From NCBI GenBank assembly GCA_035362335.1, contig DAOSDL010000007.1, positions 89,632 through 153,631 of the forward strand: 64,000 nucleotides of DNA. Direction: 5' to 3'. Of the stretch, positions 44,507 through 53,144 are shown piece after piece. This stretch comes from JAOSJT01 sp035362335 (GTDB taxonomy: Bacteria; Bacteroidota; Ignavibacteria; SZUA-365). Each line of letters opens with the position of its first letter. Within the stretch, counting starts at the first letter, position 1. The notes under the pieces were generated by a model that saw only the letters and a list, made by a program, of their open reading frames with translations, made no database searches and was not told where the DNA came from. The translations under genes were made by a program, and so were the position numbers.

Positions 44507-46107
44507 TCGGCTGACTCCTTCTCGGTCTTCTTGGTGATTTTGATGGTCTGAATGCACTCCCTGCGCTCGATAATCACCGACACGCCGCGATGGTACAGCT
44601 CCTGCTTGATGAGGCGGACGTTCTCTTCGTGGTTCTTGCGCAAGGGTTCGACGACGAGGATGTGCTCTTCGGGCACGCCGAGTCCGCGGCAGATGTCCTC
44701 GAGTTTGCCGCGTGCCGACGAGGCCTGGCCGCCTGTCATGCCCGTGGTTTCATTGTCCACGATCATCACGGTGATGGGCGTGTCCTCGATAATGGCGTCG
44801 AGCAAGCCGGTCATGCCCGAGTGGGTGAAGGTCGAATCGCCGATCACCGCCACTGCGGGAAACAGGCCAGCATCGGCCGCACCCTTGGCCATGGTGATGG
44901 ATGCGCCCATGTCCACGCAGGAGTTGATGGAATTGAACGGCTCGAGTGCGCCGAGCGTGTAGCAGCCGATATCACTGAACACGCGGCCCGGCTCCAGTTC
45001 GCGCAGCGCTTCGTTGAGCGCATTGTAGCTGTCGATATGCGGACAGCCGGGGCACAACTCGGGCGGACGCGGTTTGACGATTTCCGGTTTGGGCTGGCCC
45101 ATGCTCACGGGCAGTCCGAGGGCGGCCGCCACGATATTCGGATTCAATTCGCCCGCGCGCGGTATGCTGCCATCGAGGCGACCCGAAATCCGATAGCTCT
45201 CGTCGAGCAAGCCGCGGAGTTGTTCTTCCACAAAGGGTGCGCCGTCCTCAAGCACCAGCACGCGCTCGCACAGTTTGACGATGTCGCGCACCTTGCCGCG
45301 CGGAATCGGGTATTGGCCGATTTTCAGCACGGGGTAGGGGCAACCTTCGGGATAGTGCTCCATGAGATAATTGTAGGCGATGCCGCAGGCGATGATGCCC
45401 AGCGAGCGGTCGGCACCGTCGATAAAGCTATTGAACGGCGAGGTCTCCGCGTCCTCTTCGAAGCCAGCCTGTTTGCCGAGCAGCGACTGATAGTTGCGGC
45501 GCGCGATGGAGGGCAGCAGCACGAATTGCCGCTTGTCGCCGGGCAGGCGCAGTTCGTTCTCGCCACGCGCGTCTTTCACTGCCACGCCCGAACGTGAATG
45601 CGCCAGGCGCGTGGTGATGCGCAGCAGCACCGGCGTGCCGAATTTTTCCGACATATCGAAGCCGTAATGCATGGCGTCGTAGGCCTCTTGCTGATTCGCC
45701 GGTTCGAGCATGGGAATGAGGGCGAATTTGCCGTAAAAACGCGAATCCTGCTCGTTTTGCGAGGAGTGCATCGAAGGATCGTCGGCCGCCACCACGATGA
45801 GTCCGCCATTGGCACCGGTGATGCCCGCATTGATGAAACCATCGGCCGCGACATTGAGGCCGACGTGCTTCATGCAGGCCATGGCGCGCTTGCCGGCGTA
45901 GGACATGCCCAGCGCGGCTTCCATGGCGGTTTTCTCGTTGGCGCTCCACATGCTGTGCACGTTGCGCTCCTGCGCCTGTTTGGATCGCTGAATATACTCC
46001 GTAATTTCCGTGGATGGGGTGCCGGGATAGGCGTACACGCCGGAGAGCCCGGCATCCAGCGCTCCCTGCGCGATGGCCTCGTCTCCGAGCAGCAGCATTC
46101 GTTTCAT
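44503..46107 (-). CDS. iorA: Indolepyruvate oxidoreductase alpha subunit, no ferredoxin domain
   Basis: This is a 534-residue subunit. The pyrimidine-binding part comes first (LLGDEAIAQGALDAGLSGVY, YPGTPSTEITEYI, EKTAMEAALGMSYAGKRAMA). The thiamine-binding part follows (LCPGCPHIDSYNAL, SDIGCYTLGALEPFN, VIGDSTFTHSGMTGLLDAI). Classical IorA ends in a ferredoxin-like domain with two Cys-x2-Cys-x2-Cys-x3-Cys-Pro motifs. Here the chain stops after VIIERRECIQTIKITKKTEK, so that domain is absent and electrons must leave by another route. The start was set at MKRMLLLGDE, preceded by AAAGGACACC. Confidence 0.9.
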   Translation of the reverse strand: MKRMLLLGDEAIAQGALDAGLSGVYAYPGTPSTEITEYIQRSKQAQERNVHSMWSANEKTAMEAALGMSYAGKRAMACMKHVGLNVAADGFINAGITGANGGLIVVAADDPSMHSSQNEQDSRFYGKFALIPMLEPANQQEAYDAMHYGFDMSEKFGTPVLLRITTRLAHSRSGVAVKDARGENELRLPGDKRQFVLLPSIARRNYQSLLGKQAGFEEDAETSPFNSFIDGADRSLGIIACGIAYNYLMEHYPEGCPYPVLKIGQYPIPRGKVRDIVKLCERVLVLEDGAPFVEEQLRGLLDESYRISGRLDGSIPRAGELNPNIVAAALGLPVSMGQPKPEIVKPRPPELCPGCPHIDSYNALNEALRELEPGRVFSDIGCYTLGALEPFNSINSCVDMGASITMAKGAADAGLFPAVAVIGDSTFTHSGMTGLLDAIIEDTPITVMIVDNETTGMTGGQASSARGKLEDICRGLGVPEEHILVVEPLRKNHEENVRLIKQELYHRGVSVIIERRECIQTIKITKKTEKESAE

Positions 46108-46179
46108 ATGGTGTCCTTTGCGTCTGGTGGTTCGAGGAAAAACAGCGTTGCTCCGTTCCATTCCCCGGCAGGGGAATTC

Positions 46180-47370
46180 ATGAAAGATAATACCGATGTG
46201 TCTTTTTTCCTATTTCCACGGCAAGAAAATCCGCCGTTTCGCGGTCGGGGCGCTCCGCAACCGCGTCAACTGCGGGGGCGTGCGCGCATGAGCGGCGACC
46301 GGGACGAGACTCCGGCTCCCCGCAAACGCCGCTCCGGGCGGGGAACGGACAGCAACCCGCCGAATCGCTTCGAGCGCATCGCCTACGAGGCGGATGAGGA
46401 ATGGGAGGGCGAAGCCCCGCGAAGCGAGACGCGCTTCTACCGCGACAACGGCAAAACCATCATCGCCACCAACGACAGTCCCGATATTGGCTTCGAAGCC
46501 AGCATCAACCCCTATCGCGGTTGCGAACACGGCTGCACGTACTGCTACGCACGCCCGTTTCACGAGTATCTGGGCTTTTCGAGCGGACTCGACTTCGAAA
46601 CGCGCATCATGGTCAAGGAAAATGCCGCTACGCTTTTGCGCAAGGAATTGCTGCGGCCGTCCTGGGTGCCGAAGCCGTTGGAACTGAGCGGCGTCACCGA
46701 TCCCTATCAACCCGTCGAACGACGGTTGCGCATCACGCGCTCGCTGCTTGAGGTGTTGGAGGAGTTCCGTAATCCCGTGCAGCTCATCACCAAGAACCAC
46801 CTCGTCACGCGCGACATCGATCTGCTGGCATCGCTGGCACGCGACAACGCTGCCGCGGTGGTGCTGTCCATCACCACGCTGGACGCCGACCTCGCGCGAA
46901 GACTTGAACCCCGCACCTCGACGCCACAGCGTCGACTCGACGCGATGGAGGAATTGCACCGCGCCGGCATACCGGTGGGACTCAGTGTCTCGCCGGTGAT
47001 TCCCGCGCTCACCGATGAAGAAATGCCCGCGATTATTGCCGAGGCGGCGAAGCGCGGCGCGGGTTTCGCCTTTTTCATCCCCCTGCGTCTGCCACGCGCG
47101 GTCGAACAACTGTTCGACGCGTGGTTGCTGGAGCACTATCCACTCAGGCGCGAAAAAATCCTGCACCGCCTCGCCTCCATGCGCGAAGGCAAGGTGAATG
47201 AGGCGCGCTTCGGGAAACGCATGACGGGTTCCGGCCCGATGTACGAACAGTTGCGTACACTTTTCCACCTTGCCTGCGCTCGGCATGGATTAGCCCGCAG
47301 CGGAGCAGTATTATCCACCGCGGCATTCCGGCGACCGGATTCCACAGCGCAAATCGCTCTTTTTGAGTAA
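46180..47370 (+). CDS. Radical SAM protein, SplB/PA0069-like
   Basis: This is about 396 residues. The [4Fe-4S] motif is C-x3-C-x2-C in YRGCEHGCTYCYARPF (Cys115, 119, 122). The GRGTDSNPPNRFERI segment before it and TDPYQPVERRLRITRSLLEV after it match the PA0069-type family of DNA-photolyase-like radical SAM proteins with unknown substrate. The N-terminus is ambiguous: ATG at 46180 adds a basic tail (PRQENPPFRGRGAPQPRQL), while ATG at 46288 (MSGDRDETP) is also plausible. It is divergent from iorA. Confidence 0.87.
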   Translation: MKDNTDVSFFLFPRQENPPFRGRGAPQPRQLRGRARMSGDRDETPAPRKRRSGRGTDSNPPNRFERIAYEADEEWEGEAPRSETRFYRDNGKTIIATNDSPDIGFEASINPYRGCEHGCTYCYARPFHEYLGFSSGLDFETRIMVKENAATLLRKELLRPSWVPKPLELSGVTDPYQPVERRLRITRSLLEVLEEFRNPVQLITKNHLVTRDIDLLASLARDNAAAVVLSITTLDADLARRLEPRTSTPQRRLDAMEELHRAGIPVGLSVSPVIPALTDEEMPAIIAEAAKRGAGFAFFIPLRLPRAVEQLFDAWLLEHYPLRREKILHRLASMREGKVNEARFGKRMTGSGPMYEQLRTLFHLACARHGLARSGAVLSTAAFRRPDSTAQIALFE

Positions 47371-47404
47371 ATTTCACGAAAACACACGAACTCCTCACGG
47401 GCTG

Positions 47405-47461
47405 CTAACACGACGCTAACAATGTGAGGGCCATATTGCATGTGGAAATGCGCCACTAACA
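47405..47461 (+). promoter_or_regulatory. Possible Pho-box-like CTAACA repeats
   Basis: CTAACA occurs at 47405, 47416 and 47456. The first two are exactly 11 bases (one helical turn) apart, as in PhoB/PhoP-type direct-repeat operators. They lie 55-70 bases upstream of the phoB-like start, so autoregulation is plausible. The site is inferred from spacing alone. Confidence 0.35.
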
Positions 47462-47474
47462 CAGGTTCACACCC

Positions 47475-48164
47475 ATGTCACGCGGTCACATACTGGTAGT
47501 CGAAGACGAGGAAGAGATTCTCGAGCTGGTGACGTACAATCTCAGCAGGGAAGGCTACACGGTGGAAAGCGTCACCTCCGGCGAGGAAGCTCTGAAGCGT
47601 ATTGCCGCGCGCGCGCCTGACCTCGTACTGCTCGACTTGATGTTGCCGGGTGTGGACGGACTCGAGGTGTGCAAAGCCGTGAAAGGCAACGCCGCCACCA
47701 AGGAGATTGGCGTGATCATGCTCACAGCGCGCAGCGAGGAGGCAGACATCGTGACCGGGCTGGAATTGGGCGCCGATGATTACATCGCGAAACCCTTCAG
47801 CCGTCGTGTACTGCTCGCGCGCGTGAAGGCCTTGCTGCGGCGCAGCGCGCAACCCGTCGAGCGTGGCGGCGACGCGAGCCTCCGGATACATAACATGGTC
47901 ATCAATCCCGGCAGGCATGAAGTGCTGGTGGACGAACAGGAAGTCGTGCTCACGCTCACCGAATTCCGCGTGCTGTACTTCCTCGCAAGCCGGCCGGGAT
48001 GGGTGTTCACGCGCTCGCAAATTGTAGAGGCCGTGCGCGGCGATGGGTACCCGGTGACCGATCGTTCGGTGGACGTGCAAATCGTGGGACTGCGCAAGAA
48101 ACTCGGCACCGCCGGACGGTATGTGGAAACCGTGCGTGGTGTCGGCTATCGCTTCATGGAGTGA
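47475..48164 (+). CDS. phoB: PhoB-type response regulator
   Basis: This is a 229-residue OmpR/PhoB-family regulator. The receiver has acidic residues at 10-11 (VVEDEEE), phospho-acceptor Asp54 (LVLLDLMLPGVDG) and Lys106 (IAKPFSRR). The winged-helix output domain ends VETVRGVGYRFME. It is assigned to phosphate control because phoR-, phoU- and PiT-like genes follow on the same strand, the first two with overlapping starts. The stop shares one base with the phoR start. Confidence 0.9.
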   Translation: MSRGHILVVEDEEEILELVTYNLSREGYTVESVTSGEEALKRIAARAPDLVLLDLMLPGVDGLEVCKAVKGNAATKEIGVIMLTARSEEADIVTGLELGADDYIAKPFSRRVLLARVKALLRRSAQPVERGGDASLRIHNMVINPGRHEVLVDEQEVVLTLTEFRVLYFLASRPGWVFTRSQIVEAVRGDGYPVTDRSVDVQIVGLRKKLGTAGRYVETVRGVGYRFME

Positions 48165-49990
48165 TGCGGATGCGTAAGCGGCGCCTGTTCTGGCAGCTTT
48201 ACACGTCGAATTTTCTCGTCATTTTTCTGGCGCTGTTCGCCTTTACCTTTCTCACCACCAGTTCCTTCCAAAACATCCTGCTCGATCAGGTGTCCAACGA
48301 TCTGCGCGCACGAGCGGCCCTGTTGCAATCGGTCGCGATCGAGCATATTCGCGCCGGCACTGTGGAAGAGTTGAACCGTGAAAGCCGCCGCTACGGCCGC
48401 ATTTCACACACACGCATCACAGTACTGCTCGCCACTGGCGACGTGGTGGCAGACAGCGAGCGCGACCCCGCGACGATGGAGAATCACGCGCAACGCCCAG
48501 AGGTGATACTCGCCGAGCGCAGCGGCTACGGCACGTCGACGCGCTACAGCTCCACCGTGCGCCGCAGTATGATGTACGCAGCCGTGCCATTGTACGACGG
48601 GAAATCCCTCATCGGTTTTCTGCGCACCGCCGTCCCGGTGCATCGCGTGGAAGAGGCGGTGCAGCGCCTGCAGTGGCAAATCGTGCTCGGCGGACTCGTC
48701 ATCGCGCTCATCGCGGGACTGGTCAGTCTCGCCATTTCGCGGCGGCTTACGCGTCCCATCGAAACGATGAAGCTCGGCGCGAAGCGTTTCGCCGAAGGCG
48801 AGCTGGATTTCCGGCTCGAAATTCCGGAATCCGAGGAACTCAACGATCTCGCCGCGGTGATGAACACCATGGCCGCGCAACTGCAGGATCGCATCGGCAC
48901 CATCGTGCAGCAGAACAGCGAGCAGGACGCCGTGCTGTCCAGCATGGTCGAGGGCGTCTTGGCTTTCGACACCGAGGAGCGCCTGATCAACATCAATTAC
49001 AGCGCGGCGGTGATGCTGAATGTCGTGCCCGAAAAGGCCCTGGGCCGCGCGATACAGGAAATCGTGCGCAACGTGGGCTTGCAGCGCTTCGTGGCCGACA
49101 CGCTGAGCAGGGGAGTGCCGCTTGAGGAGTTCATCTCCATCGTTGAAGACAATCAGGAGCGCCACGTGCAATTGCATGGCACGCTTTTACGCGACCACAA
49201 CGGAAACACTCTCGGCGTGCTGGTGGTGCTCAACGATGTGACCGAACTGCGCAAGCTGGAAAATGTGCGTCGCGATTTTGTGGCAAATGTTTCCCATGAA
49301 TTGAAGACGCCGATCACCAGCATCAAGGGCTTCGTGGAGACCCTGCTCGACGGCGCCATTCACGATCGCAACGATGCCATGCGATTTCTCGCCATCATAT
49401 CCAAGCAAGCTGATCGCCTCAACGCCATTATCGAGGATTTGCTCAGTCTTTCGCGCATCGAGCAGGGCGCTGATCGCCACGAGATCGAGCTCGAAGAGCG
49501 CAATATGGCGGAAATTCTCGTCGCTGCGGCCCAAACCTGTCAGGTGGATGCCGATGCGAAGCGCGCCACGCTGCTCATCGACTGCCCGGAGGAGATTTCA
49601 GCCGTGGTCAATGCGCAACTTCTGGAACAGGCGGTGGTGAATCTGATCAACAATGCTCTCAAATACAGCGACGAGGGCAAGCGCGTGTGGATCAGCGCGG
49701 CCGCTCAGTCAGCCGATGAAATCACCGTCTGCGTGCGCGACGAGGGCTACGGTATCGAAGCCGAACATCTGCCGCGCCTGTTCGAGCGCTTTTACCGCAT
49801 CGACAAGGCGCGCAGCAGGAAAATGGGCGGCACCGGACTCGGACTCGCCATTGTCAAGCACATCGTGCAGGCGCATCACGGGCGCATCGAAGTGAAAAGC
49901 TCGCCCGGTGTCGGCAGCGTATTCACCGTGTATTTGCCGCGCACCATCGATGTCGCCGGCCTGCGGAGCATGGACGAGGTGGCCGCATGA
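48164..49990 (+). CDS. phoR: PhoR-type sensor histidine kinase
   Basis: This is a 608-residue membrane kinase. Helix 1 is FLVIFLALFAFTFLTTSSF, followed by a periplasmic sensor of about 140 residues. Helix 2 is IVLGGLVIALIAGLVSLAI. Then come HAMP (RRLTRPIETMKLGAKRFAEG), a PAS domain (VLSSMVEGVLAFDTEERLIN), a HisKA box with phospho-His378 (VANVSHELKTPITSI) and an ATPase domain (NLINNALKYSDEGK, GTGLGLAIVKHIVQAH). It starts at the ATG touching the phoB stop. The large periplasmic part distinguishes it from the short E. coli PhoR and resembles the long Gram-positive and Bacteroidota forms. Confidence 0.9.
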   Translation: MRMRKRRLFWQLYTSNFLVIFLALFAFTFLTTSSFQNILLDQVSNDLRARAALLQSVAIEHIRAGTVEELNRESRRYGRISHTRITVLLATGDVVADSERDPATMENHAQRPEVILAERSGYGTSTRYSSTVRRSMMYAAVPLYDGKSLIGFLRTAVPVHRVEEAVQRLQWQIVLGGLVIALIAGLVSLAISRRLTRPIETMKLGAKRFAEGELDFRLEIPESEELNDLAAVMNTMAAQLQDRIGTIVQQNSEQDAVLSSMVEGVLAFDTEERLININYSAAVMLNVVPEKALGRAIQEIVRNVGLQRFVADTLSRGVPLEEFISIVEDNQERHVQLHGTLLRDHNGNTLGVLVVLNDVTELRKLENVRRDFVANVSHELKTPITSIKGFVETLLDGAIHDRNDAMRFLAIISKQADRLNAIIEDLLSLSRIEQGADRHEIELEERNMAEILVAAAQTCQVDADAKRATLLIDCPEEISAVVNAQLLEQAVVNLINNALKYSDEGKRVWISAAAQSADEITVCVRDEGYGIEAEHLPRLFERFYRIDKARSRKMGGTGLGLAIVKHIVQAHHGRIEVKSSPGVGSVFTVYLPRTIDVAGLRSMDEVAA

Positions 49991-50667
49991 CAATGGGACC
50001 GGCGCGGAGTATCGATCAATTGCGGCGAAAACTCTTAACCCTCGGTGCGTTGGTGGAAGAGAGCGCGCGGCGTTCGGTTCTTGCCCTGCGTGGTAAGGAC
50101 AAACTCGCCGCAGGCGTGGTGGTCCGTAGCGATGCGGAGATCGACACTCTTGAAATCGCTATCGAAGAGGATTGCGTAACCATGCTTGCGCAACCACCAC
50201 TGCGGCCGGAAGACACCCGCGTCCTTGTGGCTTTTTTAAAAATCAACACCGATCTCGAACGTATCGGAGATCTTGCGGGCAACATAGCGCGGCATGTCGA
50301 AGATTTGAGCGTGCACGAGCAGGCGCTGCTGCCGGCGGATTTGCTGCACATGGCCGATGCAGCGCTGGCCATGCTGCGAAGAGCTCTGGACAGCTTTGTC
50401 GAAGCCGATGTCGCCATGGCGCGAGCAGTATGCGCGGGCGACGACGAAGTGGACGCATTCAATCGCGAGATGTACCAGTTTGTCCAGCAGCGCATCATGG
50501 AAAATCCGGCCATGACCGGGCGTCTGCTTAATGTTCTCGGCATCGCGCGGCATCTCGAGCGCATCGCCGATTGCGCCACCAACATTGCCGAGGTCGTGGT
50601 ATACATCGACTCCGGTAACATTATCCGCCACGGTCGCAATCCGGTCGTAGCGGAAAAACCACACTGA
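49987..50667 (+). CDS. phoU: Phosphate signalling protein PhoU
   Basis: This is a 226-residue protein of two three-helix PhoU repeats (VLVAFLKINTDLERIGDLAG, NVLGIARHLERIADCATNIA). The E/D-x-x-x-D motifs bind metal and face the PhoR kinase or transporter. The ATGA overlap with phoR indicates coupled translation. It is a cytosolic negative modulator of the phosphate two-component system. Confidence 0.93.
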   Translation: MTMGPARSIDQLRRKLLTLGALVEESARRSVLALRGKDKLAAGVVVRSDAEIDTLEIAIEEDCVTMLAQPPLRPEDTRVLVAFLKINTDLERIGDLAGNIARHVEDLSVHEQALLPADLLHMADAALAMLRRALDSFVEADVAMARAVCAGDDEVDAFNREMYQFVQQRIMENPAMTGRLLNVLGIARHLERIADCATNIAEVVVYIDSGNIIRHGRNPVVAEKPH

Positions 50668-50706
50668 ACGAACATCAGCTATCTGTTTCATAACCCATTA
50701 TCACAC

Positions 50707-52971
50707 ATGGACCTCTTTTATCTCATTCTCGCCGTTCTCCTTCTCGCCGCCATTGCGGACTTGGTGGTGGGCGTGGCCAACGATGCGGTCAACTTTCTGA
50801 ATTCCGCCATCGGATCGAAAGTCGCACCGCGCACGGTGATCATGGTCATCGCATCACTCGGCATTCTCACCGGTGTGACGTTTTCCAGCGGCATGATGGA
50901 AATCGCGCGCAAGGGCATCTTCAACCCGGAGATGCTGACCTTTGTGGACGTGATGTTCATTTTCTCCGCCACCATGCTCACGGACGTGCTGTTGTTGGAT
51001 TTCTTCAACACCTTTGGTTTGCCCACATCGACCACCGTGTCGTTGGTCTTCGAGCTGTTGGGCGCGGCCTTCGCCATTTCGCTGATCAAGGTGTTGACCA
51101 CGGGCACGGGCGGTGTTGCGGAGGCGCTTGCCTTCATCAACACGGCCAGTGTGCTGAAAATTTTATTCAGCATTGTTCTCTCGGTGGTGGTGGCCTTCAT
51201 CGTGGGTTCGCTTGTGCAGTACTTCTCGCGCATGCTCTTCACCTTCGACATCAACGCGAAGATCAAGCGCTACGGTTCGATCTGGGGCGGCTTTGCTCTC
51301 GCTGCGCTGACGTACTTCCTGATGGTGAAAGGGGCGAAAGGTGCGTCCTTCCTGAGTGAAACGCAGGCGGATTGGATCAAAGCCAACGCATTGTTGCTCT
51401 CGGCCGCGTCCTGGGCGTTTTGGACAGTGGTGATGCAGCTTCTGACCTGGTTCACGAAGGTGAACATTTTCAAACCCGTGGTGCTCGCCGGTACCTTCGC
51501 GCTGGCCATGGCCTTCGCGGCGAATGATCTGGTGAACTTCATCGGTGCGCCGCTCGCGGGTCTGTTCGCGATGCAGCATGTGCAGGGTGTGGAGAATCCA
51601 CTCACGCAGATGATGGGTGCGCTGGCCGAGCCCGTGCGCGCCAACACGTGGATGCTGCTCATCGCCGGCGCCATCATGGCGGCGACGCTGTGGATGAGCA
51701 AGAAGGCGCGCACCGTGACGGCCACGGAGGTGAATCTCGGTCGTCAGGGCGAGGGGCATGAGCGTTTCGAGTCCAACGCCGCCGCGCGCTCCATCGTGCG
51801 TGCCGTGCTTGCGGTGATCCACTTTTTCTCCTGGATCACTCCAGCTCCGGTCAAGGCAGCGGTGGCGCGTCGTTTCGACACCACGAAGTACAAGCCGCAG
51901 CCTGATGCGAACGGCGAGTATCCTTCCTTCGATTACCTGCGCGCTGCAGTGAATCTCATCGTCTCGGCGCTGCTCATTTCCTTCGGCACGACGCTTAAGC
52001 TGCCGTTGTCCACCACCTACGTCACCTTCATGGTGGCCATGGCCACGGCGCTGCCCGACCGCGCCTGGGGACGCGATTCCGCAGTGTACCGCGTTGCCGG
52101 CGTGTTGACGGTGATCGGTGGTTGGTTCTTCACCGCCATCATCGCTTCCACCGCGGCTGCCATTATCGCCACGATCATCTATTTCACCAAGCTCCCCGGC
52201 TTGTTGGTGTTGGTGGGATTGGCCGTGGCACTGCTCTTCCGCAGCATTCATCTGCATCGTTCCCGCGAAAAGGCCAGCGAAGAGGCGGGGCGCATGATGG
52301 TCGTCGGCGACAATAAGGAAGAGGCCTTTGAAATGCTCAAGAAGGAAATCGGCGGCATCATCACACGTACCGCCGAAATTCTCCGCGGCACCAACGAGGG
52401 CTTGATCACCGAGGATCGCACGGCGCTCAAGCAGATGCGTGAGGATGCGAAAAATCTCAACAAACGCGGCAAACAAATGGTGAGCAGCATTCTCCGCACC
52501 TCGTATCTGGAGGAGCGCGAGGACGCTATCGAAAACAAAACCTATGCCGAGGTCATGGGCTCATTACGCCTGTTGCTTCGAAGTGTGCGCGACATGACCG
52601 CGCAGATTTACTCGCATGTGAGCAACAATCACAAGGCGCTGGAAGAAGAGCAAATCGAGGACATCCGCGCCATCGAGAAGGAATTGCACGAGCAGTTGCG
52701 CGTCGTGTCCAACAGTCTGCAAGCGGGCGACTATTCGCTTCTGGACGTGGTCGAGCGCGAGACGCAGGATGTGCGTGATCGCATCCGCAAGGCCGACAAG
52801 CGGCAACTCAAGCGCTCCAAAAAGGAGAAGCAAACCACGCGTACCTCGCTGCTCCTCCTCGAGTTGCTCACCGAGTACGAGGAAATTATTTTCCACTCGA
52901 AGACGATTTACGAGGGCTGCTCGCGTATGACGCAAAGTCCGGCGCAGACAAAGGAGTCGTCAGTCCGGTAA
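50707..52971 (+). CDS. PiT-family phosphate transporter with PhoU-like C-terminal domain
   Basis: This is a 754-residue inner-membrane protein. The two PiT signature repeats are present: VVGVANDAVNFLNSAIGSKV with GLPTSTTVSLVFELLGAAF, and AMAFAANDLVNFIGAPLAGL with KLPLSTTYVTFMVAMATAL. About 220 C-terminal residues after the last helix are soluble and helical (EEAFEMLKKEIGGIITRTAE, LEEEQIEDIRAIEKELHEQL) and resemble a PhoU-type bundle. It lies 39 bases after phoU and should import phosphate by ion symport, with the tail as a built-in regulator (inference). Confidence 0.9.
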   Translation: MDLFYLILAVLLLAAIADLVVGVANDAVNFLNSAIGSKVAPRTVIMVIASLGILTGVTFSSGMMEIARKGIFNPEMLTFVDVMFIFSATMLTDVLLLDFFNTFGLPTSTTVSLVFELLGAAFAISLIKVLTTGTGGVAEALAFINTASVLKILFSIVLSVVVAFIVGSLVQYFSRMLFTFDINAKIKRYGSIWGGFALAALTYFLMVKGAKGASFLSETQADWIKANALLLSAASWAFWTVVMQLLTWFTKVNIFKPVVLAGTFALAMAFAANDLVNFIGAPLAGLFAMQHVQGVENPLTQMMGALAEPVRANTWMLLIAGAIMAATLWMSKKARTVTATEVNLGRQGEGHERFESNAAARSIVRAVLAVIHFFSWITPAPVKAAVARRFDTTKYKPQPDANGEYPSFDYLRAAVNLIVSALLISFGTTLKLPLSTTYVTFMVAMATALPDRAWGRDSAVYRVAGVLTVIGGWFFTAIIASTAAAIIATIIYFTKLPGLLVLVGLAVALLFRSIHLHRSREKASEEAGRMMVVGDNKEEAFEMLKKEIGGIITRTAEILRGTNEGLITEDRTALKQMREDAKNLNKRGKQMVSSILRTSYLEEREDAIENKTYAEVMGSLRLLLRSVRDMTAQIYSHVSNNHKALEEEQIEDIRAIEKELHEQLRVVSNSLQAGDYSLLDVVERETQDVRDRIRKADKRQLKRSKKEKQTTRTSLLLLELLTEYEEIIFHSKTIYEGCSRMTQSPAQTKESSVR

Positions 52972-53004
52972 CTGCCGCCGCGCTCCGTACCTCGCTCACC
53001 CTAT

Positions 53005-53050
53005 TGCAAACGACAAGCCCCGCGCACTCGCGCGGGGCTTGTCGTTTGCA
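53005..53050 (+). terminator. Perfect 21-bp-stem hairpin, probable terminator
   Basis: The arms TGCAAACGACAAGCCCCGCG(C) and their exact complement are separated by ACTC. The hairpin lies 34 bases past the transporter stop and about 95 bases past the stop of the convergent porin gene. It probably ends transcription from one or both sides, although no T-run follows on the plus strand. Confidence 0.75.
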
Positions 53051-53144
53051 CAGGTAAATGTCCTTGTGCGCGGAAATCATTCGACTTTCCCGTTACGCGG
53101 TCGGCGCAACAGGGAAGCGCGGTAATGCGCAGGACTGAACGGCC

